From Metallyticus violacea (lineage: Eukaryota > Arthropoda > Insecta > Mantodea > Metallyticidae): DNA of 64,000 nucleotides. The translations under genes were made by a program, and so were the position numbers. Positions 1-11,650 of this stretch are shown here, piece after piece. The number at the start of each line of letters is the position of its first letter. The stretch's first letter is position 1. The notes beneath the pieces were generated by a model, which saw only the letters and a program-made list of their open reading frames with translations, was not told the origin of the DNA and ran no database searches. The stretch lies in NCBI GenBank assembly GCA_030762175.1, contig CM060838.1, positions 15,878,001 through 15,942,000 on the forward strand. The letters are read 5' to 3'.

Positions 1-1185
1 AAAAGCAATACAATGGCTTTAAATCTCATCAGCGGAAGACTAGTAGATGATAGAATATAAATTTACGATTAATCAATTGTTTACCTGAAGAGCAGGCGTG
101 GGAGGTTCTTGCTCATGCGCAGACCGAGGTTTTTCTAAAAGATGCACTCTTCTAAATTAGTTTCACAGTGGATTAGAAGAGTAAAACATTACAATAGGTT
201 CAAACCTTTCTCTTATGAGCAATGCTTTCTTGAAATGATGTGGGAAGTAACATTAGATAACTGAACCATCAGGCCTGGAACGAGAGAATATTAACTTCCT
301 TGTTTTGAAAATATCAGGTCAGTTTGTTTATACGGAATGAAAGAAAAACCATTGCATAATTTTATGGGGGAATTCCATACTGTAAATGGAGCAAACTTTT
401 CTAATACCATTTTGGCAGTTGAAGCGCTGTTTGTCCGACAAAATTAATTTTTGTTTCGTCTTTCATGTGCTGTAACGTTAATGCGTTGGAATTCATAATT
501 ATGATTGTAATACTGGATTGAAAAACAGAAACAGAACAAATAATATCCGTTGTTATTTATTCATAGCTCGAGGTGGCGTAAATTCACCTGAAAAGTTTTA
601 TGTGAATCATTTGGATTCGCAAAATTAGATTTGTTATCGCTGAGCTTAATATTGCTGTCATGGCGTTGACGTTAACAAGGTTATAAAAAAGTGAGCGTCG
701 CTAGTTATGAGCATGTTTTAGCAGTAAGGCTATGCAAGCACGTACTGGGTGTCTACAATTAGTGTATTCTAAATGCACAACCATGCAAAACATTAAACAG
801 CATTGTCATTTATTTCCACATCAAACATGGGTTTTATATAAAAAAATAAAGAGTTATAGAAAAGCATACTTAGACTTTTTGTTTTTCTATCAGGCTTTAT
901 TTAAGGGAAGTATTAAAGGAAAAGAGGATTCAAAATAATATTTTTGTTTTCTGTACCATTTTAATATTTAGAATTTTCTGTTTATTTGATACTATTTTAT
1001 TAACGATCTTTGGTTATAAGTACTTTTAATAAAATTTTAATTATGTCACTGCAAAAGTCTTTTTTATTTTTTATTTATTTATTTTTTAATTTCGCGAGCA
1101 CTTGTTTAGTTAAAATTCTGTATTTCAGAAATTATTTGCTCTAGAAGGCTGTGGTTTTCCTTGAATGATAGAAAAAGTTTTATTC
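1..1185. other. Unassigned AT-rich sequence
   Basis: I see no recognisable gene, transposon or RNA here. The one short open frame (732-938) has no motif and is best explained by chance. Confidence 0.6.
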
Positions 1186-1199
1186 ATAAATTGGCAGTC

Positions 1200-1257
1200 G
1201 CGCCTGTGGTGCCTCAGTAGTAAACAAGGGCGTTAAACACTATTCAAAAGTAAATAA
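1200..1257 (+). mobile_element. SINE-B, 58-bp tail-only insertion
   Basis: This segment matches only the last part of SINE-B (GCCTGTGGTGCCTCAGTAG followed by a GGGCGTTAAACACTATTC-type end). It lies between perfect 14-bp direct repeats, ATAAATTGGCAGTC, at 1186-1199 and 1258-1271. The duplication shows that the short piece is a genuine insertion event and not the eroded end of a longer copy. Severe 5' truncation followed by integration is typical of LINE-driven target-primed reverse transcription. Confidence 0.85.
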
Positions 1258-1271
1258 ATAAATTGGCAGTC

Positions 1272-1731
1272 TTTGTTTGCATGACATCCTTCTTTGTTGT
1301 TTTACAGTGTTGGAATATTTTAGCTGGTGTTTCTTTCAAAACATTGCTTTTGCTATAATTATTGAAAACACACATTTTTTGCATAAGTTTTCCATTTTTT
1401 AGGATCTGTATAAGCTATCACTTTGAAACTTTTGACACTTATTCCAGATATATTTATAATTATGTGGATCTGTTATGGTGGAACTAGAACAAAATGTGAA
1501 AACGTAAAAGAAATAAAACATTGGGCAAATAATTGAAAAAAAAGAAAGAAACAAGCAATTGAAAATAATTTATGATTTACTTCAGAGTCATGATAAAGTA
1601 ATGAAAATAGTCCAGCAAATTTCAATTATATGTATCTGTATGCTCTAAAAGATTTCATTTTATTGACTTTAATATTCTTTGAGAAAACGGGAACTGAATG
1701 GTAAATTTCATTACAAGGATAGGTTCTTTAT
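1272..1731. other. Unassigned AT-rich sequence
   Basis: Nothing recognisable. It contains short A and T runs only. Confidence 0.55.
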
Positions 1732-1741
1732 ACTCCCTTTA

Positions 1742-2000
1742 TCATACTTGCCTCATAAACCCAAGATCGTGGATTCAATCCCAGACAGAATCGATACATT
1801 TTTTCAGGCGTAAAAATCCTTCGGAAGGGAAATAAATTCGTAGGTCCCATTTTGTCGATTTACGGCAGATAAAAAAATCTTCAAGCCTGAAAGAAGAGGC
1901 CTCTGAACAAAATTTATCGGTCGTTTCGCGCCCTGAATTGAGTGGGACGCTGGTAATGTAAGATGTGAAAAAGCGTCCATGTAAATACCAAATCAACATA
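1742..2000 (+). mobile_element. SINE-A copy, 5'-truncated, with target duplication
   Basis: The copy begins inside the tRNA-like head (CATACTTGCCTC, then a degenerate box B near 1773) and runs through the body (GAAAGAAGAGGCCTCTGA near 1890) to the tail. Direct repeats ACTCCCTTTA flank it at 1732-1741 and 2001-2010. About 25 bases of the head are missing, including the A box, so the copy could not be transcribed by Pol III from its own promoter. Confidence 0.9.
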
Positions 2001-2010
2001 ACTCCCTTTA

Positions 2011-2440
2011 AGGTACCCAGTTCTCTTTAGCACAGAATCTAAAACAGTACAGTTTGTATTTTTTATTTTAATTGTTCTTTGAAACACGTTTAAGTTTAGA
2101 ACTAAAAGAGCTATTCATACATGATGACTTGTTATAACATTTACAGTTACAATGAGTTTATTTTGCAGGTACAACTCTTCTCAAAAACCAACGCGAACAT
2201 ATCTGCACTAAATCAATCCATCCCTACACTTAATTTTGTAGACCTGCCCTTTGCCTAATAGGCATAGTAGAATAGGTGTCCATCTAAGTTGTTCCACCTA
2301 TCATTGCCCATACCTATAGGCCCAATGGAGTTCTACTATTATACGAGTGGCAGTAGTATTTATAGGCAATACTGCTACCTAACCGCGCTTGCCTAAAACA
2401 GCAAAAAAGTATGGAGATTCTTTCATTACAATAAAAATAT
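2011..2440. other. Unassigned sequence
   Basis: No family recognised. It holds short unassigned stretches such as GACCTGCCCTTTGCC near 2232. Confidence 0.5.
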
Positions 2441-2444
2441 AGAA

Positions 2445-2545
2445 AGTATGTCTTGGAAAATACCTCATTTAGGAAAGTATATCCTGGCGGAATTCGAACA
2501 GCAGACACCGTCCACGAGTCCATGTTTTAGCGACCTCTACCACAC
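2445..2545 (-). mobile_element. SINE-B head fragment (degenerate)
   Basis: On the minus strand the tRNA-like head of SINE-B is visible: GGTAGAGGTCGC (A-box region), then GGACTCGTGGAC, then GTTCGAATTCCGCC (B-box region), followed by a weak match to the start of the body. Body and tail are missing and no target duplication was found, so this is an old, eroded piece. Confidence 0.6.
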
Positions 2546-2759
2546 AGTGGGTACGCTTTAATTGTATCTGTGAGTGCTTTTTATTTTACAATTGAATTAT
2601 GTGATACTTGCATGTGAACGCCCGAGGCTCAATATTTGCTAGGCAATCTATCGTAGTCGTTCTAAATGGACGTAAGGCGCTTGACTGAACGGGAAAGTAG
2701 GGTTGACGGAGAAACGAGGGGAGTAGATACAGAGCTGAACATGGTGAATATGAGAGTAA

Positions 2760-3330
2760 TTTGAAACGTTCTCGAACTCTTTGAAAACTTTTCTTATTTT
2801 TCAACAGTCTCCCTTAACGCCCAAGCACTTTGTCCGACGAAGTTCTAAAGCCTTTATATCATCACGAAAATCGGATTCCTTCACGCGTGGAAAATACTTC
2901 TCAACGGCTGCTTAAAGAGATAGGAAGAGATGGAAATCTGATGGAGCCAAACCAGGTGAAATCGCAGTTTCAGAAAAATACACATCTCATTTTTATTAAT
3001 TTTTCCATTGCAATGATAAACGTGTGAGGACAGGCGTTCTCTCGTTATAAGATAACTTCCTTCTTTGATGAATCCTCTGTCTTTATGACGAATTTATTTC
3101 CCCCTTCGGTTAACACAGTGTCCTCAAGATATAGTCATATCCAATGGGGAGATAGTCAAACAACAGAATCCCTTTAGGGTCACAATATACCGATACATTA
3201 ATCTTTTCAACAGATTTGCCTTTTCTTTCGCGTCGGAAAATCAAGTATTTCCATTTGACATTTGTGTAGTTTCTGGTGTAAAGTAATGCACCCATAGTAT
3301 TATCATTATTTTTAAAAATAAACACACACA
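2760..3330 (-). pseudogene. mariner-type transposase pseudogene
   Basis: Reading the minus strand downward from 3331, the frame contains a VSVYCDPKGILLFDYLP segment. This corresponds to the mariner catalytic-core stretch usually written FWDxKGILLIDYL. Lower down, in another frame (about 2830-2950), come APSDFHLF and a C-terminal RTKCLGVKGDC stretch, matching the mariner (S)PDLAPSDYHLF and W.KCI.L.GDYVEK ends. Order and spacing fit a Tc1/mariner D,D34D transposase. Several stops and frameshifts break the gene. The N-terminal helix-turn-helix half and the inverted terminal repeats are not recognisable. Confidence 0.75.
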
Positions 3331-3339
3331 ATTTTTTTT

Positions 3340-5030
3340 TTTATTTCTGTAGAAATAACCTAATTTTTGGCCATACATTTGCATCCTGGTTCGTTTTTGA
3401 CTGGCTTCAACAATCGCGTGTTCAATTTGTAGCTATTTTAATTCCATATTTTAATCTCATATATAGTAGTGTTCATAGAAAGTGCTGTATTTTTAATAGA
3501 AGTCTTCATATTTAATTACGTTATGATGGTAATAACATTTTATAATGGTGACTATTTATCAAATGAATTCTGATATCAGTTACGTTCATTGTTTATCTAA
3601 GGCTATATGCCACACAGACCACTTAAATACGAATGATTGGGAAACAATTGTTAGATTAAATGAGGCTACCTCTTTAGCTGGTGAAGATAAATCATGCGCA
3701 TTTTATTTTAATATTTATTACAAACAGAATAAACAAAAAGGTTTAGCTTGTTTCATATAATTATACATAATATCGAAAGAAGTTTTTTCTTATATAATCT
3801 AATGAAAGCTCGTAATATCATAGTTTAATAATTGTGCATCCTTTCAAAATGTTAAATAAATGTGAATTTATTTGTTTATATTTTTAAATTGAACAATTTT
3901 AAAAAAATATATAAGATACAAATTTAGAACTTTAAACTTTGAGTCTACCTTTAAAAGGTTCGCAGTCAAGCCAGGTTTGATAGCTATTGAGGTAACATAT
4001 TTGGAAATACATTGCATCTATCGATCGCTCCAAAAACCTTTTAAATTATCCTCGGACACGTACATTTGTTTAAGCATCTGCAGCCCATTTGGTTCCTGAA
4101 AAATTTTTGAGATATGGTATAAGTTGTTATTCTGTTATACCTCCTGTTTTCACCTGCATGTAATAACTACTTTGTATAATGGTTATAAGTCATAAATAGG
4201 TTTTAAAACACATAAGGATAGTATTAGAGCAAGTACTTTGTTTATCATAGCTGTAATAACGAAGAAACATATCATGCATTTCGAAAGAGCAACATATCAA
4301 CTTAGATAATAGCTTTCTGATTACGGATTTAAAATATAAACTAATAAACACTGGTTTGTGTTAGCGTTTCCGGTCTTCTTCGTGTGTATACTGCAAAGCA
4401 TTATTTCGTTTGCTATATCACTAACCCATCAGACTGATGATCTAAAGCAGGCCTGACCAACAAGCCACGCAGAAGGGAGAGAGCATTGAAAGCTTCTTGA
4501 GCCAAAGGGATGGGAGCACAACACTGACAGGCTTTTACTAGACTGGGCATTTCGAGATGGCAGACGATGAAAGCAGTTCGCAGAGTACGATATACACTCC
4601 TACCATTTTTACTGGGTGAACGTAACATCTAAAAGGGGGTTAAAAAAAATAGAAGGAAATCTTGGACAAAAAATAATTTCAGTGCTCATCAATAAACTCT
4701 CTCTTAAGTGCACCAAGCTTGCTAATTTCACTTAAAAACTATTTTTTATTAATTGGACATTAATATGAAAGAATTGCCCAGGAACTGTGAAGTTTTGTGT
4801 TTCTATACATAATATGTTGCCTTATTTCTTGAGATGAATAGTATAACCGTTCCTGAATTCATTAGTGCAAAATAGAAGTGTGATCTCAATAATTACTTTA
4901 TTGCATAAAATCAATACGTTTAAGAAAAACGTTGTTAATTTAGAAATGGAAATCACGAGATACAGGAATTGACTACGCAGATGCAGGCAATGTATTGCCG
5001 CTAAGGGACATCAATTTCAATATTTCTTAT
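3340..5030. other. Unassigned AT-rich sequence
   Basis: No gene or known element recognised. A short stretch near 3898-3945 (AAATATATAAGATACAAATT) resembles stretches near 37850 and 45825, so it may belong to an undefined low-copy repeat. The frames at 3545-3760 and 4413-4628 carry no motif. Confidence 0.5.
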
Positions 5031-5039
5031 AATACAAAT

Positions 5040-5215
5040 TAGGGCCTATTATTATCAGCTTTAAGTATAGTATAGTTTTATGCTTTCTGTAAAAATATAA
5101 ACTCTAAAATAAAAGCCCTAGCCTTACGCGCAGTCTCCCATTTTCGGTTGCGGCGGCTGTACTTCTCCAGTAAGCAGCCGTCCTCATGTAGCCCATAACT
5201 CAAATAACCTCACTG
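5040..5215 (+). mobile_element. 3'-end fragment of the CAGTGAGG-type DNA transposon
   Basis: The sequence matches the transposase-downstream terminus of the elements at 39095-40666 and 34139-34705. A GGTTGCGGCGGCTGTACTTC stretch at about 5149 is followed by the terminal repeat ending CAAATAACCTCACTG at 5215, with TA next. Only this end of the element is recognisable; the opposite terminus was not found upstream. Confidence 0.75.
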
Positions 5216-5217
5216 TA

Positions 5218-6642
5218 CTTTACTGCTTGTGTTTCAAATGCAAATAATAATGGGCACAAAGAAATGTTTTGTGAATTCTATGAGTATTTTCTCTAAAGCA
5301 AATTTTTAAACTTAATATGTATACTGTCCGATTTTTATAATTTTTTAAATTTATCTATAGTTGTAGTCCGTTTACTTTCCTATAATGAAAGTTTGTGAAT
5401 TCTGCTCTGTTCAACTTGTGATATCTTATTTGTCGCTGGTTCGGGAATAAGAAGCAGGAGAACTAATAAAAGATATCTTCAATGATTAGCAACGTTCCTG
5501 TTTATATATTATGTGGCATTCAATAAAAATGTTAACGGAATGATAATATAACTTAGCATTGTTTATAAATGAATTTATTGGAATTAAAATAGTTCCTTCT
5601 CTCAGTTGTGTTTATATTATCATGCAAGATCTCTCCTGCCATGCATTATATGGTCACAAATCTCCTCTCGTACGAAGCACGGCGTCGTGCAGTGCAGATC
5701 AAAACAAATGTACTGTGTTCCAAAAAACAGCATCTGAGCTGATTTTATGACATCTTTTGTAGTGGCATATTTCTTTATATCCAACTGTGCATCATGTAAC
5801 TTTATCTCGATTGATAACACCATCATTCATTGTCATAAATTAAACTTGTTTACCCAGCATCTTATGTTTGACATAAAAAAGTGGTTTTATATTACCCTCT
5901 ATGCAAAATATTGCACCTAACTGAAGTGCATCATGCAACGAGACTAATAAAAAGCTTCGAAGATGTTATTTTTGGTGAAATTTTAATTTTTTCTGCACAT
6001 ATTGCTAAAATCGCCACATCCTTTAAAACCACCCTACATCGTTCATATGTGCAGTATTTTAAGTCCTACAGGATAGGAATGTTTGCAACAACACCCAAAG
6101 TAACTTTAGATTCATTCTACTGTTTTAACCTCATCCTCTGTTCATCGACGACAAAAATCAGAACACCGAAATTAGATGGGCGGTTGCTTCAATGTGGAAG
6201 GAATTTGATCATCCGACACAAATGTATATCTGATAACACCAGCGATTCGTAATTGTAATAATCTATATTTTAATAATCACATTTCATTTACTCTTGACTC
6301 TATCTCTATATCATAAGAAAATAATATTTTTATTATTGACAATAAATCAAATAAGCAAGTATTAAAATTAAAATACTAAACATAATATTATAATAATAAA
6401 GCTCGTAATATGTCCTTCATAATACTTATTGAGTGGTTTATTGAATAGAGAAGTTGGATAATTCTGCAAAACAAGCAGCTTGGCTACAGTTGTCGTATAT
6501 TGGATTTTTTTTTTTTAAGTATTAAATGTGCACTATAGGGATGTCATTTCAGAAGGGTTTCTTAGTGATGTGGGTCACAATTTACAATCTTAAATAGTTG
6601 GAAACAAACAATTCCGGTTTTCTGTGTTTTGGAAATTACAGA
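5218..6642. other. Unassigned sequence with a 123-codon frame
   Basis: The longest open frame is 5881-6252 on the plus strand (123 codons). It has a serine/threonine-rich C-terminus and no domain or splice context I recognise, so I treat it as chance or as part of an unknown repeat. Confidence 0.4.
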
Positions 6643-6655
6643 TTCTCTCGGTTGA

Positions 6656-6931
6656 TTGATTTGTTTTATTTACGGACGCTCTTTAACATCTGAGGTCATC
6701 AGCATCCCACTCTAATCAGGCGTTAAACGGCCGACAAATTTTGCTCAGAGACCTGTTCTTTTTCGCGCCGCAAATGTACGACACGGGACCCACGGCTTTA
6801 TTTCCCTTCCGAAGGAAGCCATACTTGGGATTTTTACGCCCGAAAAAAATCCATAGGTCCTGGCCGGGTTTGAACCCGCGATCTTGGGTTTAGAAGGTAA
6901 GTATGGTTACCACTACACCACCAGGACCGAC
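6656..6931 (-). mobile_element. SINE-A copy, full length
   Basis: The copy reads on the minus strand. The tRNA-like head, with a TGGTGTAGTGGTAACCATAC A-box region and GGGTTCAAACCCGGCC B box, is at the right end (6931 down to about 6855). The body with CTTCCTTCGGAAGG and a dispersed tail follow to the left. Imperfect direct repeats of about 12 bp (TCTCTCGGTTGA at the left, TCTTTCGGTTGA at 6932-6943) mark the insertion. The acceptor-stem-like ends GGTCCTG and CAGGACC can pair. Confidence 0.9.
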
Positions 6932-7021
6932 TCTTTCGGTTGAGAAAGTTTATTCCCATTAGGTAGAAAGGAGCAATATAGCCGCGATGGGTGCATATAC
7001 ATTTCTGAATCGTAAACACTT

Positions 7022-7297
7022 GAATGAATGAATAAATGAATAGTGTTTAACGCCCGTTTTTGCTACAGAGGCACCACAGGCGATGGACACTGATGATACA
7101 TGAGATGATATATTGGGAAAGGATTTAATTTTATGGAAGCAATCGTTCCAGGCCTAAGTTTAGGGTACCTCCCCGGCATATGCCATTTATGAGGACTGAG
7201 GAAAATCTGGAAAAATCCTCAGGCAGGGAGGACGGTCCTGGCGGTATTCGAACCCAGACGAATCCGCGCCTTAACGACCTCGGCCACCCGTGGCGGT
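7022..7297 (-). mobile_element. SINE-B copy, full length, with target duplication
   Basis: Minus-strand copy. The Ser/Leu-tRNA-like head (CCACGGGTGGCCGAGGTCG, with a decayed B box) is at the right end. The body has the GGTACCCTAAACTTAGGCC-type box, and the tail GGGCGTTAAACACTATTC lies at the left. Perfect direct repeats GTAAACACTT occur at 7012-7021 and 7298-7307. The copy sits about 90 bp from the SINE-A copy at 6656-6931. Confidence 0.92.
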
Positions 7298-7307
7298 GTA
7301 AACACTT

Positions 7308-7957
7308 TAAAGCAGCTACTAACAATGTTCCATTGTTTTGTATACAAAAATACAGCATTTAAATATATATTAATTTAATTTTGTTAATTATATATGGGTA
7401 ATATTTTAATTATTTAATTTGTTTATTTTTATGGAATATTTATTTTATCTTTATTTCTGTTAAGAAAAGTAGTTTGGATGTAATTCTTCTTCCTGTAAGT
7501 CAAAATGAACTTTACAATAAAATTACCAGTCTCGACTTCCATGCATAATAACTACTGGTGTCATCAAAGCGCTACCGCAGGCAGACATGCGTGCGAGCGA
7601 GCATAAAGAAAATAAACACATGGCGAATTTTCGTTTAAATTGGCAAACCTTTATTTATAGCGTATTTCGTGACTGTGAATTACTGCAAAGATATTCAATT
7701 CCCCGGTACTTGGTATGCAAGGGAAGGTTCTCTCCGGAACTGCGCGTTGCATACCCAATTTTGCAGAGCGTCAAACGAACAATGTACCTGTAAAGTGGTT
7801 GACCTCGGGAACAGGAGGAACTAAATGCGTTCTTGCTCCCCGAAGAGTGTTACTGTATGAAATTGTAGAATATCTCAAACTATCCTACATTATGATAGAC
7901 CATGCTATTTGCTTATGTTCATGCTGTAATCCTCTCAAACAGAGAACGCGTATCTCT
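7308..7957. other. Unassigned sequence
   Basis: Short frames at 7587-7793 and 7715-7960 have no motif. This may be flank or unrecognised 5' sequence of the transposon fragment downstream. Confidence 0.4.

Positions 7958-8020
<63 letters not shown>
7958..8020 (+). repeat. (GAT)n microsatellite
   Basis: About 21 uninterrupted GAT units. In one frame this reads as a run of aspartates, which joins by chance to the transposase fragment downstream and produces a misleading 138-codon open frame. Confidence 0.97.
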
Positions 8021-8059
8021 CAATAGGTTTGTAGTAGTCTCATTATATAAATGCCAGCT

Positions 8060-8415
8060 TAATAGTTTTACGAAGAGGTTTCCACCCCGTTCTCCGGATC
8101 TAACTCCATTGGACTTCTACCTATGGGGAACTCTTAAAGATGTTGTATACCGTAAAAAACCAGCTACACTGGCAGCACTTCGGGAAGAAATTGAAACGGC
8201 ATGTGCTGAGGACACTTTCGCAAACGTTGCTCAATCAAAGTTCAACGTACTCAGAAGTGTATCGACGCCGATGGTGGGTACTTTGAGCAACTGTTGTAAC
8301 TGTAAATGTCTAAGATGATTAGTGCTCATCATTTTTTGTTTGTGTGGATTCAGTTTTGTTATGTTAACACAGTTTTTTCTTTGCTTGAAGTGTGTGTACA
8401 TTTTGGCACCCTCTG
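8060..8415 (+). mobile_element. 3' half of a Tc1/mariner-related transposon
   Basis: The frame around 8087-8270 encodes PRSPDLTPLDFYLWGTLKDV and then a TLAALREEIETACAEDTF segment. These match the C-terminal third of DDE-type (DDE_3-like) transposases common in arthropods, where the aspartate of SPDLTPLDF lies near the last catalytic residue. The 3' part ends in a terminal repeat reading TTTTGGCACCCTCTG at 8415, followed by TA. The copy at 54755-55098 matches it closely, including the non-coding end. The N-terminal two thirds and the first catalytic aspartates are missing. Confidence 0.85.
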
Positions 8416-8417
8416 TA

Positions 8418-9790
8418 TATTGCATCTTCAAGGTGTTCGGTCTTTCACTACCACGTCTAAGAATAATATATCCTCTCTCTTGATATTCCATTCTGTATCT
8501 AGACGTCGTTCAAGTCGCAACCCTATAGCGCTCTTCAGCCTGCGTCACGTTAAATCCTCTTTTCCTCGATCAATACAGTTGTTTGGCTTTGGGGTCCTTT
8601 ATTGTCAAACTGAAATATTAATAAATTGAAATTGACTTTTATATATTGTATTACCAAGAAAAGAAGGGGTATACAACAAAGAATAAAAAATGTATGTACA
8701 CAATTCATAAACAAGTTGTAGATGTTAAAGTAGGTATAAAGAAAACCATAATATCGAGAAATGGTAAGATAACGCATTTTTGCTCGTTAGATCAGGGGCA
8801 GGAGTTTTTCTTATATTCAATGTAAACAAAATCAGTTTGAACCCTACACTTACCACGACTTTATGTGCAGAAAAACGACATAAATGATATAAACAGCTGA
8901 TCTGTTCGTTGCTCAGTTTTTTCCCCTGTAACTGTAAGTCGTGTTTCGTTAATCTTTTCTAATGGTCATCTGACATGATAGCTTCGAGATTGTGGACAAA
9001 TACCAATGCTGGTTCTTTCACATTATTTATTTAATGTGCATTCTTTCACCATTTGCGTAGTATTATTATGCTGTAATGGAGACAAGATAATACGATATAA
9101 TTTCTTAAGCAGTTTATTTGTTTTAGAGGAACCGTATCAATAAATGCGTGTTCAATAAGGAGTTAAAAGCGTATGCTTTCTTAAAAAGAAGAAGAAGAAG
9201 AAACTATAACAGAAAACAACTGTAGGATGAGATGTACATAGCTATGTATTTGGAAAGAAGAAGAGTGGTGTATAAAGTAGGTCAGTGGAACAAGATTCTT
9301 GTTTAAATTACTTTATTCTACACAAATGACTATTAAAAACGAAGCTGTGATTAAAATAATTTGTGGAATAAAAAGTGTTAAGATATTAGCAAAAAACAAA
9401 AAATAACGATAAATACACCGTTGGAAGTCAAATCTGTAAAGCAAACCAAACAAATTAATGCATAAAAATGTCTGAATATATAACGATAATGGTGTATTAA
9501 TACAACTAATACAATATGCCTCATAGTTTCATCTTCTTGTGTGTTTATGCATCCTCCGGTATTAGGACTTGCACCCCAGCCAATATCCAGGCCGTAGCCT
9601 GTCAGAATGCTATTTATGTCGGAACACACATGGACTACACAAACACATTAGGACTTCCTGAATGAATGGTTAGTTCAAGACATAACAAACCTGAAATACC
9701 AAAAATGGAATTAAGAAAGTGATCAAATGTAAGGCGAGTCCGTATATATTACACCCGAATTTGCCCTTTCTGAAAATGGGTAGATGAAGT
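8418..9790. other. Unassigned AT-rich sequence
   Basis: It contains a small (GAA)n tract near 9186-9201. No gene or element is recognised. Confidence 0.5.
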
Positions 9791-9799
9791 TCACAGAAA

Positions 9800-9850
9800 A
9801 GCTGAATGAGATCAGCCTGGCGCAGATTTGAACCTGAGACCTCTGGAGTA
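9800..9850 (-). mobile_element. Possible tRNA-like SINE fragment
   Basis: On the minus strand, a CAGAGGTCTCAGGTTCAAATC stretch near 9825-9845 resembles a tRNA anticodon arm plus B box (GGTTCAAATC). No A box, body or target duplication could be assigned, so this is tentative. Confidence 0.3.
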
Positions 9851-10820
9851 AAAGTTCAATCTGAATTGTAATATATACAAATTGACCACAAGAACAAATT
9901 ATTGACAGATAATATATACAATGTAATTAATAAGTCAGATTATTGAATATTCACTAACAATTTATTAACAAACATCAAAATTAAAACACGGAAAATGCAC
10001 ATTTGGCATATTATAGTAATAATCTAGTATGTCATATAATAGCAAAATGCTTTTCCAGTATTTATTTTTGAATTATCAACTCCCTTCGCTAGGGTTCCTT
10101 TGATATTGCCTAATTACTAACCACACGAAACTGTGATAACTGACACAATCCTGAAATCTAACATTCTGGATGTTTTTAACAATAATCGCTAGGTTAGAGT
10201 AGGGACACCATCTCTTTGGGAGCGAAGTTTTGTGCCTCTGAGATAATAAAATCAAGTTTCATTTCCAGATACTTCTCGGACATAACAAAAAACTGCTCAG
10301 TACCTCCAGTCATCACTTTCAGTTCCTTTTCTTGTGTGCAGGAAGGCGTCTCATTCTGTATCCTTCAACTTAAGGGCTTTAAACATGCATTTTACTCCTA
10401 CCCGTAAAATGTTAACCTCTGAAAATAGATACTTTTCTAATTTATTTATTTACCTAAGCAAAAATGTTCTTCATTGTCTAACTTTTTTCATACGGAATCA
10501 GTCTAAATTAACAGATATATTTTATATATTATACAGAAACTATTTATTATAGAAGAATTTTTCGGGAGAATAGCAAAACTTTCCAAGTATACACCAGTAC
10601 TTGTCCTTCGTGTGCTTACGCTTAATAAGGGGCACTATTTTTCCAAAAGATTAAAAGACAAAATTCCAAACAATAAATAAAAATCTTATGCTGTACTGTA
10701 GCTAAGAGACAAATTCCATTATAAAGGTACATCGGTTTTTGTGCATATATTTTGGTATCTATCCATCACTTGGGACCATCATTTCGAAGATATTGGTTCT
10801 GTAATTAAAAGGAAAAGTAC
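9851..10820. other. Unassigned AT-rich sequence
   Basis: Frames at 10216-10407 and 10334-10552 lack motifs. Nothing else is recognised. Confidence 0.5.
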
Positions 10821-10829
10821 AGGAGCAAA

Positions 10830-11650
10830 TGCGAATATTGACGGAAGCCTTCACAAGAAGCCATGAACCGTGACAGTTGCATCTGCCCCAGAAAGCAGAG
10901 TCCTGAACGTGAAACCATACAATTGTTGTCGCAACACTTTTGTGTATAAATGGAGAATGAACATTTTAAAGACCGCTAGTTTTTTCTGACGAAACGGGAC
11001 GTGCGTTTTGCGGCACAGAAAATTCTCTAGCTACCACTGAACATGCTCGGGACTCATCTTATCACAAAATAAAAATATTGGCCAATTTTTCTTCACTAAA
11101 TGCGCCGGAACTGAGATAACCTACCTTGACATAGTTCAGCATATCCTAATCCCGTGATTAGACGGGGAATCCAAAGACTACCTGTTCCAACAAGATAAAG
11201 CACCATTCCATTATCACAATTGTTGTTCATTTGGTTTATTTACGGATGCTCTTTAATATCTCAGGTCATCAGCGTCCCATTCAATTAAGGATGTGAAACA
11301 GCCGATAAATTTTGCTCATAAGCCTCTTCTTTCAGACTTGTGTTTCTTTTACGTGCCGTAAATCTACGACATGGGACCCACAGTTTTACTTCCCTTCCAA
11401 AGGAGTCATACTTAGGATTTTTACACCCGAAACAAATCGATCCTGGCCGGGTTTGAACCCGCGATCTTGGGTTTATGAGGCAAATATGGTTACCACCACA
11501 CTACCAGGGCCAATATTATCACAATGAAGTATGGTATTACTTGAATGGACGGCTGGATTGCTGCCTATAACCTGATATTTCGCAATTGGCCATTCAGATC
11601 ATCTGACACTATAACCTGTGATATTTTTATGTTACGATATGTAAAAGATG
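10830..11650 (+). pseudogene. Tc1/mariner-related transposase pseudogene split by a SINE
   Basis: Frame-hopping translation of the plus strand shows pieces of a DDE_3-like transposase in the right order. TTEHARDSSYHKIKI-type sequence lies near 11030-11075. IGQFFFTKCAGTEITYLDIV follows at about 11075-11140, then YLFQQDKAPFHYH near 11178-11215, where QQD carries the second catalytic aspartate. After the SINE at 11221-11514 the frame resumes with YHNEVWYYLNGRLD and then RNWPFRSSD...CDIFMLRYVKDAV (about 11580-11640), equivalent to the WPPRSPDLTPCDFFLWGYVKD block. Stops and frameshifts show it is dead. No terminal repeats were located. Confidence 0.8.
11221..11514 (-). mobile_element. SINE-A copy nested in a transposase
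   Basis: The minus-strand SINE-A has its tRNA-like head at the right end (CCGGGTTTGAACCCGCGATC in plus orientation near 11448) and its tail at the left. Perfect direct repeats ATTATCACAAT at 11210-11220 and 11515-11525 are transposase codons duplicated by the insertion. The SINE is therefore younger than the transposase relic. Confidence 0.95.

Noticed and set aside
7902..8318. 138-codon frame with a poly-aspartate run fused to a transposase end
   Set aside because: The aspartates come from the (GAT)n microsatellite; only the C-terminal part is genuine transposase sequence.
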